Source of the DNA: Puia sp.
Lineage (GTDB): Bacteria; Bacteroidota; Bacteroidia; Chitinophagales; Chitinophagaceae
Reading direction: 5' to 3'
DNA length: 64,000 nucleotides
Assembly: GCA_031292515.1 (NCBI GenBank)
Contig: JARLGZ010000054.1
Location: 62,001 to 126,000, forward strand
The notes under the pieces are model-generated. The model was not told where the DNA came from. It saw only the letters and a program-made list of their open reading frames with translations, and did not search any database. This document shows, piece after piece, positions 33,988 through 42,562 of the stretch (positions are counted from its first letter, which is position 1; each line of letters begins with the position of its first letter). A program made the position numbers and the translations under genes.

Positions 33988-34045
33988 TGTCTTTTTTTGG
34001 AAAAAAAACGATTTACATGTAAATCGAAAAAAATCAAAAAAGACA
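33988..34045. promoter_or_regulatory. Nested palindrome: TGTCTTTTTT ... CGATTTACATGTAAATCG ... AAAAAAGACA
   Basis: The 18-base core (34009-34026) is a perfect palindrome. It is flanked by A tracts and by an outer inverted repeat TGTCTTTTTT (33988-33997)/AAAAAAGACA (34036-34045). It may be an operator, a bidirectional terminator-like cruciform or a protein-binding bend site. Confidence 0.5.
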
Positions 34046-34056
34046 TACCCTTCCCC

Positions 34057-34080
34057 GGAAAACCCGGTTTATCGACCGGG
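34057..34080 (-). terminator. pdxJ terminator
   Basis: On the minus strand CCCGGT-CGATAA-ACCGGG (34080 down to 34063) is followed by TTTT. It lies about 50 bases after the pdxJ stop. Confidence 0.6.
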
Positions 34081-34129
34081 CTGTCGGAACTCTCACTACC
34101 GAACCTATGTTAATTGGAACTCTTGCCTG

Positions 34130-34846
34130 CTATTGCAACTGCCTTTTATAGAGTTGGATGGCGTTCTCGTATCCCAGGTACAAGGCGTCGCTGATCAGGG
34201 CATGGCCGATGGAGACCTCGTCGAGGCCGGGTATGTGGTGGGCAAAGTATTGGAGGTTCTGCAGATCGAGGTCGTGTCCGGCATTGAGCCCCAGGCCCAA
34301 CTCCCCGGCTCTTTTAGCGGCGGCGACATAGGGGGCGATGGCCTTTTCACGATTGTCGGCATATTCCCGGGCATAGGCCTCGGTATAGAGCTCGATCCGG
34401 TCCGTTCCCGTGAGGGCGGCTCCCTCGACCATCTCCAATACAGGGTCTACGAAAATCGAGACCCGTATGCCGGCCTTTTTAAAAACGGCGATCATCTCCG
34501 TCAGGTAGTCCCGGTTTTTGAGTGTATCCCATCCGTGGTTGGACGTGATCTGGTTCAGCGCATCGGGGACGAGGGTTACCTGGTGGGGCTGGACGTTCAA
34601 CACAAGCTCCACGAATTTTTGCTCCTGGCAGTTCCCTTCGATATTGAACTCGGTGGTGATGATTTTCCTGATGTCATAGACATCCTGGTAGCGGATATGC
34701 CGCTCGTCCGGGCGGGGATGCACGGTGACACCGTCCGCCCCGAATCGCTGGGCGTCCACAGCTGCTTTTACCACGTCGGGATTGTTGCCTCCGCGACTGT
34801 TGCGGATCGTCGCGAATTTATTGATGTTTACGGAAAGTTTCGTCAT
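34130..34846 (-). CDS. pdxJ: Pyridoxine 5'-phosphate synthase
   Basis: 238-residue TIM barrel forming pyridoxine phosphate from 1-deoxyxylulose-5-phosphate and aminoacetone phosphate. Signatures: [109 protein letters not shown] and [11 protein letters not shown]. Full length. Confidence 0.96.
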   Translation of the reverse strand: MTKLSVNINKFATIRNSRGGNNPDVVKAAVDAQRFGADGVTVHPRPDERHIRYQDVYDIRKIITTEFNIEGNCQEQKFVELVLNVQPHQVTLVPDALNQITSNHGWDTLKNRDYLTEMIAVFKKAGIRVSIFVDPVLEMVEGAALTGTDRIELYTEAYAREYADNREKAIAPYVAAAKRAGELGLGLNAGHDLDLQNLQYFAHHIPGLDEVSIGHALISDALYLGYENAIQLYKRQLQ

Positions 34847-34864
34847 ACCGCAAAGGTAGGCTTC

Positions 34865-35131
34865 TTACTCTTTTAATAATCTGGCCGCATAGAGACTTTC
34901 GCCGTCCGTATTCTTTATATCCAGATGATAGTTCCCCGTATCGAGGGAATGCAGGTTATCGATGGCGATCTTATTGACCCCTTTGCTGAGACCGGCGCCT
35001 AATATGCGGATGATCTTTGAGTTTTGAAGGTTTGCCAGGAGTATGATGCAATCGTCGCTGTCCGCGGAATTGATCTCGATGTTGATGATCCGGTTAAACG
35101 GATTGGGATTCACGGAGATTTCAGTAGCCAT
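34865..35131 (-). CDS. Stand-alone T9SS C-terminal-domain-like protein
   Basis: 88 residues (ATG at 35131, MATEISVNPNPFNRIINIEI) that consist almost entirely of what looks like a type A T9SS sorting domain: NPNPFN near the start, LANLQNSKIIRILG, and a GNYHLDIKNTDGESLYAARLLKE tail (G-Y-x-L, then the K/R-L-x-K-x end). No signal peptide and no cargo domain. It lies 18 bases upstream of pdxJ on the same strand. Either a remnant of a larger secreted protein or a free domain. Confidence 0.6.
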   Translation of the reverse strand: MATEISVNPNPFNRIINIEINSADSDDCIILLANLQNSKIIRILGAGLSKGVNKIAIDNLHSLDTGNYHLDIKNTDGESLYAARLLKE

Positions 35132-35373
35132 AACTTTTAGTGTAACGGGGTTTAAATAATGGGTTAAAGTCATCCATTACTTTGCCAGGTTGCAAATCAT
35201 TTATAATCAAACTACTATCAGCAATAAAAAAATGCATATTTCCCAAACCGGGAATCGTTGCGCGGTAAATGGGAAAAATCACAAGGTAATATTACTAAAA
35301 AGATTTCGGAAAATACCATGGGTGATTGATCATTTTCCGGTCTATGCCGGCCGCTTTCAATTTATGCCGCCTT

Positions 35374-37860
35374 CTAAAACCGGGCGACCAGCTTCAGGTT
35401 GAGCAATCTGGGAGTGAGCCGGTTGGGCATCGCGTAGGTGGTATTTGAAAAATCCTTTATCAGCAGATAAGAGATCGTATTAGCCCGGTCGATGAGGTTG
35501 AAGACCTCCAGGGTGGCCCAGATATTTTCAAAATTGCGGAAGGGACTGTGGCTGCGGCGGTTCGCCTTCTCGCTATCCAGCAGTAAGGCGCTAAACCCGA
35601 CGTCTATACGAATATATGGGTCGATGGTAAGCGCGTTCCGGTATTTTACGCTGCCGGGAATGTTGAAAGGCAGGTTACTGCCATAGATAAAATTGAGGAA
35701 GGCTTTGAGGTTTTTATTGGTGGGAAGATAATCCTGCAGGAACATGCCGAATGTCAGCAGCCGGTCCGTCGGTCTGCGTACCCACCCGGCCTGTTTTCGG
35801 ACGCTGTCGACCGGCTGGTTCAGTGAATCCAGCGTATAATCATAATAATAGGCGTTGTTCAGTTTTTCCATGGTCTTCATAAAGCCCAGGCTGATCCAGC
35901 TTTCCGCATCTTTTACCAGCTCGCCGAACAGGCGGAATTCGACACCGGTGGCAAAGGCCCTGGCATCATTCTGCCCGGAGTATTGGATATGCACATTGTC
36001 GATATCATACGAGACGACCCGGTTCATGCCTTTGTAGTAGGCTTCGGTAGTGAAACGGAAGGGGCGGTCGCCCATTTTGAAATTTTTATCCATGCCGGCT
36101 ACGACCTGCCAGCTTCGTTGCGCTTTCAGGGCCGTATTGAGGGTCCCGTCGGGTCTTACCATTTCGCGGTAGAAAGGGGGTTGGTCATAGATACCCGCCG
36201 CCCCGCGATAGATGATGTCTTTATCGGATCCCCTGGGTTTCCAGGAGAAGCCGATCCTCGGCGAGACGAGAAATTCATGGTTGAGGTTGTTGTAGTTATA
36301 CCGGGCTCCTCCCTGCAGGGTGAACCCGCTGGAATCGCGGAAGACGATGTTATCCTGTATATACCCGGTAGTACGTATGATATCCAGGTCGTCGTTGGAA
36401 CGCTCGACGCTGCTCAGGGCCGGTACCCCGGGCGAATAGGGGAGGGAGTAGCCGGCGGAATCCTCATATTCCCATTGGTCCAGGGTGCTGTGTACGACCT
36501 GTTTTTCAAGACCGACGCCCCACTGGATGAAATGAGCGCCTTTTTCAAGATAGCCTTTATGCGTGGCGTTCCAGACCGAGATGTCCAGCGCGTTTCGCGC
36601 ATAGTTCTGGTAGGTGCCCGCTCCGAGGGGGTTGACGATCTGGCCATAGGTGGAGCTGCTCTTGTCAAAATCCCTTTCACCAAAGAGGTAGTTGGCGATG
36701 ATGTCGTAGGATTCATTTTCCTTGTCTTCAAACCGGGAGACCATCCATTTGAGCCGCAAGTCTTTCCTGACCTGTCGGGTCCAGGCCAGACCCAGCAGGT
36801 TCGTCTGGTATTTGTCGATTTCCTCTCCGTTGAAATTGATATTAAGCGCGAGGTCTTCCGACAGATAAGGGGAGAAGACGGCGGTAGTCAGTTGACTCGA
36901 CTGCGGGATCAGGGTGAACTTCGTCTGTGAGAAGGTTCCCATAAACTCCAGCAAGTCTTTGGAGCCCGGTTGATAGGTGAGCAGGGCTTGTATATCCGCA
37001 GAAGACGGGATATAGTTTCCCGTGGTCGCCTGGCTGCTGAGGAGATTCTTGTTGGTCCTGTTCCGGACGCCAAGCAGGTAGGTGAATTTCTTGCTTTTCC
37101 CGCCCGTGCCTTCGAGGTGGAGACCCTGTTCCAACAGGCCTGCGTAGACCGAGCCGCCGAACTCCCGCGGTTTCCTGTACTGGATGTCCAGCGCCGAAGA
37201 CATCTTGTCTCCGTATTTTGCCTGGAAGCCGCCCGTATAGAAACTGACGTTGCGAGTCATTTCCGGGTTGATAAAGCTCAGCCCTTCCTGTTGGGCATTG
37301 TTGACCAGGTAGGGCCGGAATACCTCGAAATCGTTTACGTAAATGAGGTTCTCGTCATAGTTGCCGCCCCTGACCGAATACTGGGAAGTCAGTTCGTTAT
37401 TCGAACCTACAAAGATTTTTATGAGGCTTTCGATGCCGCCGGTGGGGCTTGGGATATTGATGGCATCCTTCGGATTGATCTTCACCAGGCCGGCTTCCGT
37501 TCTGTCACGCTGGTCCGTTATGACCACTTCTTTCATCTGCGTCGGTCTTCTTTCCAGCCTTACGACGGTCCGTTCTTCCTCTCCTTCGTTGAGGAGGAAA
37601 TGCTGTTGTTCGGTTTTATAGCCTGTAAACGAAAAGACCAGGGCGAAGGCTTTTCCGGCGGGTACCCGGATATGAAAGGTCCCGGAATCCGAGGTCATGA
37701 TGCCCGACTGCCTGCCCAGGACAATCACGGAGACACCCGGGAGAGGGTTCTCGTTTTCGTCGAGGACCTTACCGGAAACAAAGCCCGCTTTTTTTTGCGC
37801 CAGCGACGACAGGAAAGACGATAAACACAATACCAGCAGAACAGTCAGTCGGGTTCTCAA
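35374..37860 (-). CDS. TonB-dependent outer-membrane receptor
   Basis: 828 residues. Signal peptide (about 1-21), CarboxypepD_reg domain (about 26-105; GFVSGKVLDENENPLPGVSVIV), plug domain (about 115-230; VKINPKDAINIPSPTGGIESLIKIFVG, QYSVRGGNYDENLIYVNDFEVFRP) and a long beta-barrel ending in the aromatic terminal LNLKLVARF. No SusD partner is adjacent, so it is probably not a glycan SusC. Barrel segments such as WVRRPTDRLLTFGMFLQDYLP match TonB receptors found alone in Bacteroidota. Ligand unknown. Confidence 0.93.
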   Translation of the reverse strand: MRTRLTVLLVLCLSSFLSSLAQKKAGFVSGKVLDENENPLPGVSVIVLGRQSGIMTSDSGTFHIRVPAGKAFALVFSFTGYKTEQQHFLLNEGEEERTVVRLERRPTQMKEVVITDQRDRTEAGLVKINPKDAINIPSPTGGIESLIKIFVGSNNELTSQYSVRGGNYDENLIYVNDFEVFRPYLVNNAQQEGLSFINPEMTRNVSFYTGGFQAKYGDKMSSALDIQYRKPREFGGSVYAGLLEQGLHLEGTGGKSKKFTYLLGVRNRTNKNLLSSQATTGNYIPSSADIQALLTYQPGSKDLLEFMGTFSQTKFTLIPQSSQLTTAVFSPYLSEDLALNINFNGEEIDKYQTNLLGLAWTRQVRKDLRLKWMVSRFEDKENESYDIIANYLFGERDFDKSSSTYGQIVNPLGAGTYQNYARNALDISVWNATHKGYLEKGAHFIQWGVGLEKQVVHSTLDQWEYEDSAGYSLPYSPGVPALSSVERSNDDLDIIRTTGYIQDNIVFRDSSGFTLQGGARYNYNNLNHEFLVSPRIGFSWKPRGSDKDIIYRGAAGIYDQPPFYREMVRPDGTLNTALKAQRSWQVVAGMDKNFKMGDRPFRFTTEAYYKGMNRVVSYDIDNVHIQYSGQNDARAFATGVEFRLFGELVKDAESWISLGFMKTMEKLNNAYYYDYTLDSLNQPVDSVRKQAGWVRRPTDRLLTFGMFLQDYLPTNKNLKAFLNFIYGSNLPFNIPGSVKYRNALTIDPYIRIDVGFSALLLDSEKANRRSHSPFRNFENIWATLEVFNLIDRANTISYLLIKDFSNTTYAMPNRLTPRLLNLKLVARF

Positions 37861-37955
37861 TGACGAGCTTTTTTGGATGATCGAAATTAGCGAGATTCAT
37901 CTACACCCCAAAAACGCAAATACCCGGAAAATATGTTTATTTTCCAGGCAATAAA

Positions 37956-38978
37956 ATGAAATATTTCGTGTACAAGCTCCTGTTTGTTCGTTTTCCCGGT
38001 ATCCAGTTGTTTCCCGGTATCCAGTTGTTTCGCGGTGTGCTGCTGTTTCGCGGTGTGCTGCTGTTTTCCGGTATGCTGCTGTTTGCCGGATGCCAGGGCG
38101 GCGGCAGTCCTTCCCCTCACACAAGGGATTCACTTTTTTCCGATTTACCCGAAGAAGACGGGTTGACCGGATCTTCAAAGAAGAACGCGGTGACCGGGCT
38201 GGACACCTCGATGCTATCCCTGCGGGCAAGCAGGGTCGTGGCCCTGACGGACGCCTTCAGCCAGGACTGGAAGATAGACGAAGCCGACGAGGCTCACTGG
38301 AACGGGATCTTCTGGGATTCCACGGATAATATCAGGCGATTCCCGGGTCTGGCGCTCTTCAGGGATTTGAGCTTTACTGAAAATGCGCGTTTTACGATCA
38401 GGATGGGACAATGGCAGCTGGACAAGGAGAAAAAGGAATTGCAGCTCCGGTTTAACGACGGTTCCCGCAAGACCTATTCGATTCGCCAGTATTCGTTGAC
38501 GGCGATCAGGCTCGATTGGAAGAAGGACGGCGAGCGTAACCCGGCGAACCTCAGGCTTTCGGCCGATGGACTGGTATACAAACGGCCAACCGAAGATCCC
38601 TACCATCCTGTCAATAACCAATGGCGCATCAAGCCGCAGGCCTCCGAGACCGAGCCCCAGATCCGGGCCCGTTTAAAGGGATATGTGCATTTCTATTCGC
38701 TTTTTTTCCGGGACAACCGGCTCCGCCAGTCGAAAGAAATATCTTATGAAGGGCTTCCGGCCTGTTTGGTATGGTATAACGGGGGCATCGGCATGCCGGA
38801 CAAGGGCGCCCTGGACCACCGGTGGATAGATTGTTTCTACTCCGAAGCGGAAGCGATGGAGGGGTTTGCGATATTGGAGGGGATCCTGGGAAAGCACGAT
38901 CTGAAATGGCCGGAGCATCCTACCAGTTGGATCAAACAGACCTATGAAGTGCTGGATCAGATCTATGCCAAAATATAG
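37956..38978 (+). CDS. Lipoprotein of unknown function with a repetitive signal peptide
   Basis: 340 residues. The signal region contains five tandem copies of a six-residue unit (FPGIQL, FPGIQL, FRGVLL, FRGVLL, FSGMLL) before the lipobox LLFAGC. The DNA has matching 18-base tandem repeats at about 37990-38088, so the hydrophobic core is unusually long. The mature part has WQLDKEKKELQLRFNDGSRKTYSI and a C-terminal half (LKGYVHFYSLFFRDNRLRQSKEISYEGLPACLVWYNGGIG) like uncharacterised Bacteroidota lipoproteins. Divergent from the TonB receptor. Confidence 0.75.
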   Translation: MKYFVYKLLFVRFPGIQLFPGIQLFRGVLLFRGVLLFSGMLLFAGCQGGGSPSPHTRDSLFSDLPEEDGLTGSSKKNAVTGLDTSMLSLRASRVVALTDAFSQDWKIDEADEAHWNGIFWDSTDNIRRFPGLALFRDLSFTENARFTIRMGQWQLDKEKKELQLRFNDGSRKTYSIRQYSLTAIRLDWKKDGERNPANLRLSADGLVYKRPTEDPYHPVNNQWRIKPQASETEPQIRARLKGYVHFYSLFFRDNRLRQSKEISYEGLPACLVWYNGGIGMPDKGALDHRWIDCFYSEAEAMEGFAILEGILGKHDLKWPEHPTSWIKQTYEVLDQIYAKI

Positions 38979-39076
38979 CCGGGCATAGTCATGCCGTTGA
39001 TCCGGCTACGGAGCAACGGCCTTTAATCAATATCCGTCTAATCGTCGTCCTTTAAGGGTCGCCCTTTAATCGTCCT

Positions 39077-39727
39077 TTAATCGGAGTACTTAAGGGTTTT
39101 AATGGCTTCTTTTGGATCGGGGGCCTGGAACACGGTGCTCCCGGCTACCAGTACATCGGCTCCCGCGTGAAGGATGCTGGCCGCGTTTTCCAGTGTCACG
39201 CCGCCGTCTATGGAAATGAGTGTCTTCAGTCCCCGCTCATGGATCATTTTTTTCAGATTCCGGATTTTCTGGAACGTGTGCGGAATAAACACCTGTCCGC
39301 CGAATCCTGGATTTACGCTCATGATCAGGACGATGTCGATATCCTGCAGGATATCGGAGAGCAGTTCGACGGGGCTATGGGGGTTGATAGCGACACCGGC
39401 CTGCATCCCCAGGGATTTTATCTGCTGGATGTTGCGGTGCAGGTTCCGGCAGGCTTCCAGGTGTACGCTGATATGGTCCGCGCCGGCTTTGCGGAAGGCT
39501 TCGGTATATTTCTCCGGTTCCTCGATCATCAGGTGTACGTCACAGGGCTTGCCCGTCGCTTTGCGGATCTGTTGGATAATGGGCAGGCCAAAACTGATAT
39601 TGGGGACAAAGCGCCCATCCATCACGTCGAGGTGAAACCAGCTGGCTTCGCTCTCATTGAGCATTTTGCATTCTTCTTCCAGTTTCAGGAAATTGCATGC
39701 CAGCAGGGAAGGAGCGATGAGTGCCAT
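39077..39727 (-). CDS. rpe: Ribulose-phosphate 3-epimerase
   Basis: 216-residue barrel interconverting ribulose-5-phosphate and xylulose-5-phosphate. Signatures: ALIAPSLLACNFLKLEEECK, FHLDVMDGRFVPNISFG, CDVHLMIEEPEKY, GADHISVHLEA, GVAINPHSPVELL, VLIMSVNPGFGGQVFIPHTFQKIR, ISIDGGVTLENAA and VLVAGSTVFQA. Start at ATG 39727; a second ATG six bases upstream is possible. Confidence 0.96.
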   Translation of the reverse strand: MALIAPSLLACNFLKLEEECKMLNESEASWFHLDVMDGRFVPNISFGLPIIQQIRKATGKPCDVHLMIEEPEKYTEAFRKAGADHISVHLEACRNLHRNIQQIKSLGMQAGVAINPHSPVELLSDILQDIDIVLIMSVNPGFGGQVFIPHTFQKIRNLKKMIHERGLKTLISIDGGVTLENAASILHAGADVLVAGSTVFQAPDPKEAIKTLKYSD

Positions 39728-39771
39728 GATCATTTACGGTTTAATGTTGTTCAAAAATAGACGGAAATAGC

Positions 39772-39795
39772 CAGTAGTCAGTGGTGAGTAGTGAG
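39772..39795. repeat. GTGAGTAGTCAGT-family repeat between rpe and the TPR gene
   Basis: CAGTAGTCAGTGGTGAGTAG plus TGAGT lies just 3' of the minus-strand TPR gene stop. Relative to that gene it is in the opposite orientation to the other copies. Confidence 0.65.
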
Positions 39796-39800
39796 TTTTT

Positions 39801-40898
39801 TTAAGTTCCGCGAACCCTTTTGAGGGCTTCCCGGGCTTCGGTGAATTGTTTGTCCAGCCCGATGGCCCGTTCATAGAAGGGGGCTGCTTCGGTTTTCCTG
39901 TTTTCGGCTTCATAGCAACGTCCGATCCAGAAATAGGCGTCCGGGTAGGTGTTGGAGACCGTGACCGCCATCTGGAAGACATTCCGGGCATCTTCATATT
40001 TTTTCTGCTTGAATACGGCGATCCCTTTTTCAATATAGGCATCCGTGAATTTCCAGTCCCGGTGTATGCAGGTGTCGAATTGGACGATGGCGGCGTTGTA
40101 TTGTCGTGTATTCGAGTAATAAATGCCTTTTATGAAGAAAGGATCCGTCTGTTCGTGCGCCGAATCCTTCCGGATGATTTCGTCGCAAAGCTGCAGGGAC
40201 AGTTTGTTGGCGTTTTCGGCATAGAGGTGCGCCAGTTCGAGGGCATAGGTATTGATGGGCTGTATCGACCAGGCCTTTCGAAGCGAGGCGATGGCTCCTG
40301 CCGTGTCTTTGCCCTGTTCGAGCAGGAGGCCTCTCTCATACCAGGATTCGAAGTCGGTGGAATCGGCTTCCAGCATCGAATCGTATAGCTTCAGCGCTTC
40401 ACCGATATTGCCCGATTGCGTGTAGACTTCGCCCAGCATCTTTTTGAAGGTGTCGTCGCCCGGGAATTTCTGTATGCAATCCCTAAGCAGTTTTGCGGCT
40501 TCCGCCGGTCTGTTGAGGATGGAAAGCGTGGAACCATAGCGGAGGCCGGTCTCTTCGTCAGGACGGAGCGCCCAGGCGCTCCCGAAATCCACCGCGGCAA
40601 TCTCATGCTGATTATTGCGTGACAAAAGGTCTCCCCTTCGCAGGTAGAGCCCGGCGTCTTTTGGAAACCGGCGGATACTATCGGTCAGGGCCGCATACGG
40701 TGGCTGTTGCAGGATCTTGGCCGGTCCTTTGTCTTCCGGAGAAGAAGGGTTGGAGTTGTTGCAGGCCGTGAATAGCAACAGACAGGCGGCGATGACAGGC
40801 AGCCATCCGGAGGCAAGGGAACCCTGCCGCTTACAGCGTGATCCTCCCGCGGCCCGGGACAGCAACCCGGGAAACCCGTTTTTTAATGACTTGATCAT
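39801..40898 (-). CDS. TPR-repeat lipoprotein
   Basis: 365 residues from ATG 40898 (MIKSLKNGFPGLL). Signal with lipobox LLFTAC, then seven or so tetratricopeptide repeats: AGLYLRRGDLLSRNNQHEIA, AEAAKLLRDCIQKFP, GEALKLYDSMLEADSTDFESWYERGLLLEQG, QYNAAIVQFDTCIHRD, KYEDARNVFQMAVTV and YFWIGRCYEAENRKTEAAPFYERAI. TPRs mediate protein contacts; such lipoproteins often serve gliding, T9SS or envelope assembly, but no partner is evident here. Confidence 0.88.
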   Translation of the reverse strand: MIKSLKNGFPGLLSRAAGGSRCKRQGSLASGWLPVIAACLLLFTACNNSNPSSPEDKGPAKILQQPPYAALTDSIRRFPKDAGLYLRRGDLLSRNNQHEIAAVDFGSAWALRPDEETGLRYGSTLSILNRPAEAAKLLRDCIQKFPGDDTFKKMLGEVYTQSGNIGEALKLYDSMLEADSTDFESWYERGLLLEQGKDTAGAIASLRKAWSIQPINTYALELAHLYAENANKLSLQLCDEIIRKDSAHEQTDPFFIKGIYYSNTRQYNAAIVQFDTCIHRDWKFTDAYIEKGIAVFKQKKYEDARNVFQMAVTVSNTYPDAYFWIGRCYEAENRKTEAAPFYERAIGLDKQFTEAREALKRVRGT

Positions 40899-41097
40899 AT
40901 ACAAAACTAACCGATTCCTGCAATTTATCGTTTTGCTGTTTTTTGTCATTTTACTGTTTTTTATCGCGTTGCAGTTTGAGGTTTGGACTTTGTGCGTTTA
41001 CTTTGCCTCTGCTTCTGAACGACAGGACTTCTGAAGTACAGGACATCGGGGGCATTCTTTCAATTTATCCGGTCATTCTAATTTTAACTACTTCTAT

Positions 41098-41562
41098 ATG
41101 CAAACGGGACTACTTCATCTGCACAACCTGCTTCGCTGGATCATTTTGATCTTACTGGTACTATCGATCGTAAAAAGTTTCTCCGGTTGGCGGGGTAAGA
41201 AGGCTTTCAGCCCGGGAGATGCGAAATTATGGTTGTTCACGATGATCTCGGCGCATATCACGCTGCTGATCGGGTTATTTCAATTGCTGGCAGGACGTTT
41301 CGGGATCCTGACGACCCAACTGCCCGAAGGGGTCTCGGTCATGAAGGACAAGTTCTTTCGTTTTTATTGGGTTGAACATCCCTTTGGCATGATCGTGGCG
41401 ATCGTCTTTATCACCCTGGGAAGGGGCATGGCAAAAAAGCCTGTCAGCGACGAAACAAAATACCGAAAGGCCTTTGTCTTCTTCCTGATAGCCCTGGTCT
41501 TTATCCTGGCTTCCGTTCCCTGGCCGTTCCGCGAAATCATCGGGAGACCTTTACTACCCTAA
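41098..41562 (+). CDS. Four-helix membrane protein (cytochrome-b-like)
   Basis: 154 residues with four hydrophobic helices: LLRWIILILLVLSIVKSF, WLFTMISAHITLLIGLFQLL, EHPFGMIVAIVFITLGRG and KAFVFFLIALVFILASVPWPF. Conserved-looking His residues lie in or near helices 1-3 (HLHNLLRW, SAHITLL, VEHPFGM), suggesting haem ligation as in small cytochrome-b-type proteins of Bacteroidota. Function not established. It overlaps the convergent phosphodiesterase gene by 4 bases at the 3' end. Confidence 0.6.
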   Translation: MQTGLLHLHNLLRWIILILLVLSIVKSFSGWRGKKAFSPGDAKLWLFTMISAHITLLIGLFQLLAGRFGILTTQLPEGVSVMKDKFFRFYWVEHPFGMIVAIVFITLGRGMAKKPVSDETKYRKAFVFFLIALVFILASVPWPFREIIGRPLLP

Positions 41563-42059
41563 ACCGATCTTTTCCCGAGCTCGATCACTTCGCAGTCTTT
41601 TAGATTGCTGCCATCCACGGTAAAACGAATCAGCGTCCTGACCGCATGCCATCCCTGGTTGCCCGCCGCTCCCGGGTTCATGTGAAGACATTGCAGTTTC
41701 TCATCGAACAAAATCTTCAGGATATGCGAATGCCCGCAGATAAATAATTGCGGAGGATCCGCCGTTAGTTCCTTCCTGACCGTCGGGTTGTATTTGGGGG
41801 GATAACCGCCGATATGGGTCATGAATACTTCCACCCCCTCACAGCGCCACCTGGATTTCTCCGGATAGAGGCTGCGGATATCCTGACCGTCGATATTGCC
41901 GTAGACGCCGCGGAGCGGTTTGAAATCTCCGAGTCGTTTGGCCAGCGCTGCCGTCCCGAAATCCCCGGCGTGCCAGACCTCGTCGCAGGCTTCGAAATGC
42001 CGGAAGATATTTTCATCCAGGTAGTGATGCGTATCGGAGAGGAGGCCAATTCGTTTCAT
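41559..42059 (-). CDS. YfcE/MJ0936-type metallophosphoesterase
   Basis: 166 residues. Metal-binding motifs of calcineurin-like phosphodiesterases: GLLSDTHHY (D-x-H), HAGDFGT (GD), VYGNIDGQ (GN replaced as GNID), FMTHIGGYPP and FICGHSHI (GHSH). MJ0936-like enzymes hydrolyse phosphodiesters. Convergent with the membrane protein gene, overlapping 4 bases. Confidence 0.9.
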   Translation of the reverse strand: MKRIGLLSDTHHYLDENIFRHFEACDEVWHAGDFGTAALAKRLGDFKPLRGVYGNIDGQDIRSLYPEKSRWRCEGVEVFMTHIGGYPPKYNPTVRKELTADPPQLFICGHSHILKILFDEKLQCLHMNPGAAGNQGWHAVRTLIRFTVDGSNLKDCEVIELGKRSV

Positions 42060-42151
42060 TCGTTCCCGCTTTGTTTATTTGTGAAGGGTTCTTTTCGATC
42101 CGCGCGACTATTTGTTTCCCGCCCTCGCTGCTATTTGTTTTGCGACCCCTG

Positions 42152-42391
42152 CTACTGCTTGTTTCCCGACGATTTGTTTTTCGACACCTTCCCCGACGTG
42201 ACGCCTTGCCGGGTATAAGTCTTGAAATATCCGCATTCTTTGATGATCTCCTTGTAGTAGACCGGTAAAATGGACAGAATGCCGATCCGCTTTTCCCGAA
42301 GGGTATAAAGAGCTGACGGAACGCCGATACCCGTTGAGGGAATACCGGGAGACTTGAAAAATGCGGAACGAGAGACGGAACGGGTCGGCAA
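42152..42391 (-). CDS. Small hypothetical protein (79 residues, TTG start)
   Basis: The stretch STGIGVPSALYTLREKRIGI followed by LSILPVYYKEIIKECGYFKTYTRQG has a strongly protein-like pattern, with tyrosine/isoleucine-rich alternation and charged breaks. The frame starts with TTG and ends in repeat-derived sequence (VSKNKSSGNKQ). No family recognised. A competing frame on the same strand (42108-42395) is less protein-like. The rest of 42060-42562 holds no other gene. Confidence 0.4.
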   Translation of the reverse strand: MPTRSVSRSAFFKSPGIPSTGIGVPSALYTLREKRIGILSILPVYYKEIIKECGYFKTYTRQGVTSGKVSKNKSSGNKQ

Positions 42392-42439
42392 ACAAATAAT
42401 TTTTGTAAAGGTAGGCAGGAAATTAAATTCGGTAACTTT

Positions 42440-42535
42440 ATCACAGCGATTGTGATTTCTGGATGACTACGATCTTTAAATGATTGCGATCTCTGAAGGA
42501 TCACGATCTCTGTAGGATTGTAATCTCTATTTGCT
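42440..42535 (+). repeat. GATCTCTGAAGGATTGC-type direct repeats before hmgA
   Basis: Four degenerate units of about 19-20 bases (TGATTTCTGGATGACTAC, GATCTTTAAATGATTGC, GATCTCTGAAGGATCAC, GATCTCTGTAGGATTG) lie just upstream of the hmgA ATG. Confidence 0.6.
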
Positions 42536-42562
42536 ATCGGTTTCTGTATTAACGATCAGCTT

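Larger units (their letters stand above)
33817..34129. other. 313-base intergenic region with two palindromic elements and a terminator
   Basis: No gene seen. It holds the candidate operator at 33900, the nested palindrome at 33988-34045 and the pdxJ terminator at 34057, listed separately. Confidence 0.6.

Noticed and set aside
35983-36930. 315-codon plus-strand open frame
   Set aside because: Antisense to the TonB receptor gene, with no motif or start context. High-GC mirror frame.
42108-42395. 95-codon minus-strand frame near the phosphodiesterase
   Set aside because: Competes with 42152-42391; ends in repeat-derived sequence (EKQIVGKQAVAGVAKQIA) and lacks protein-like pattern.
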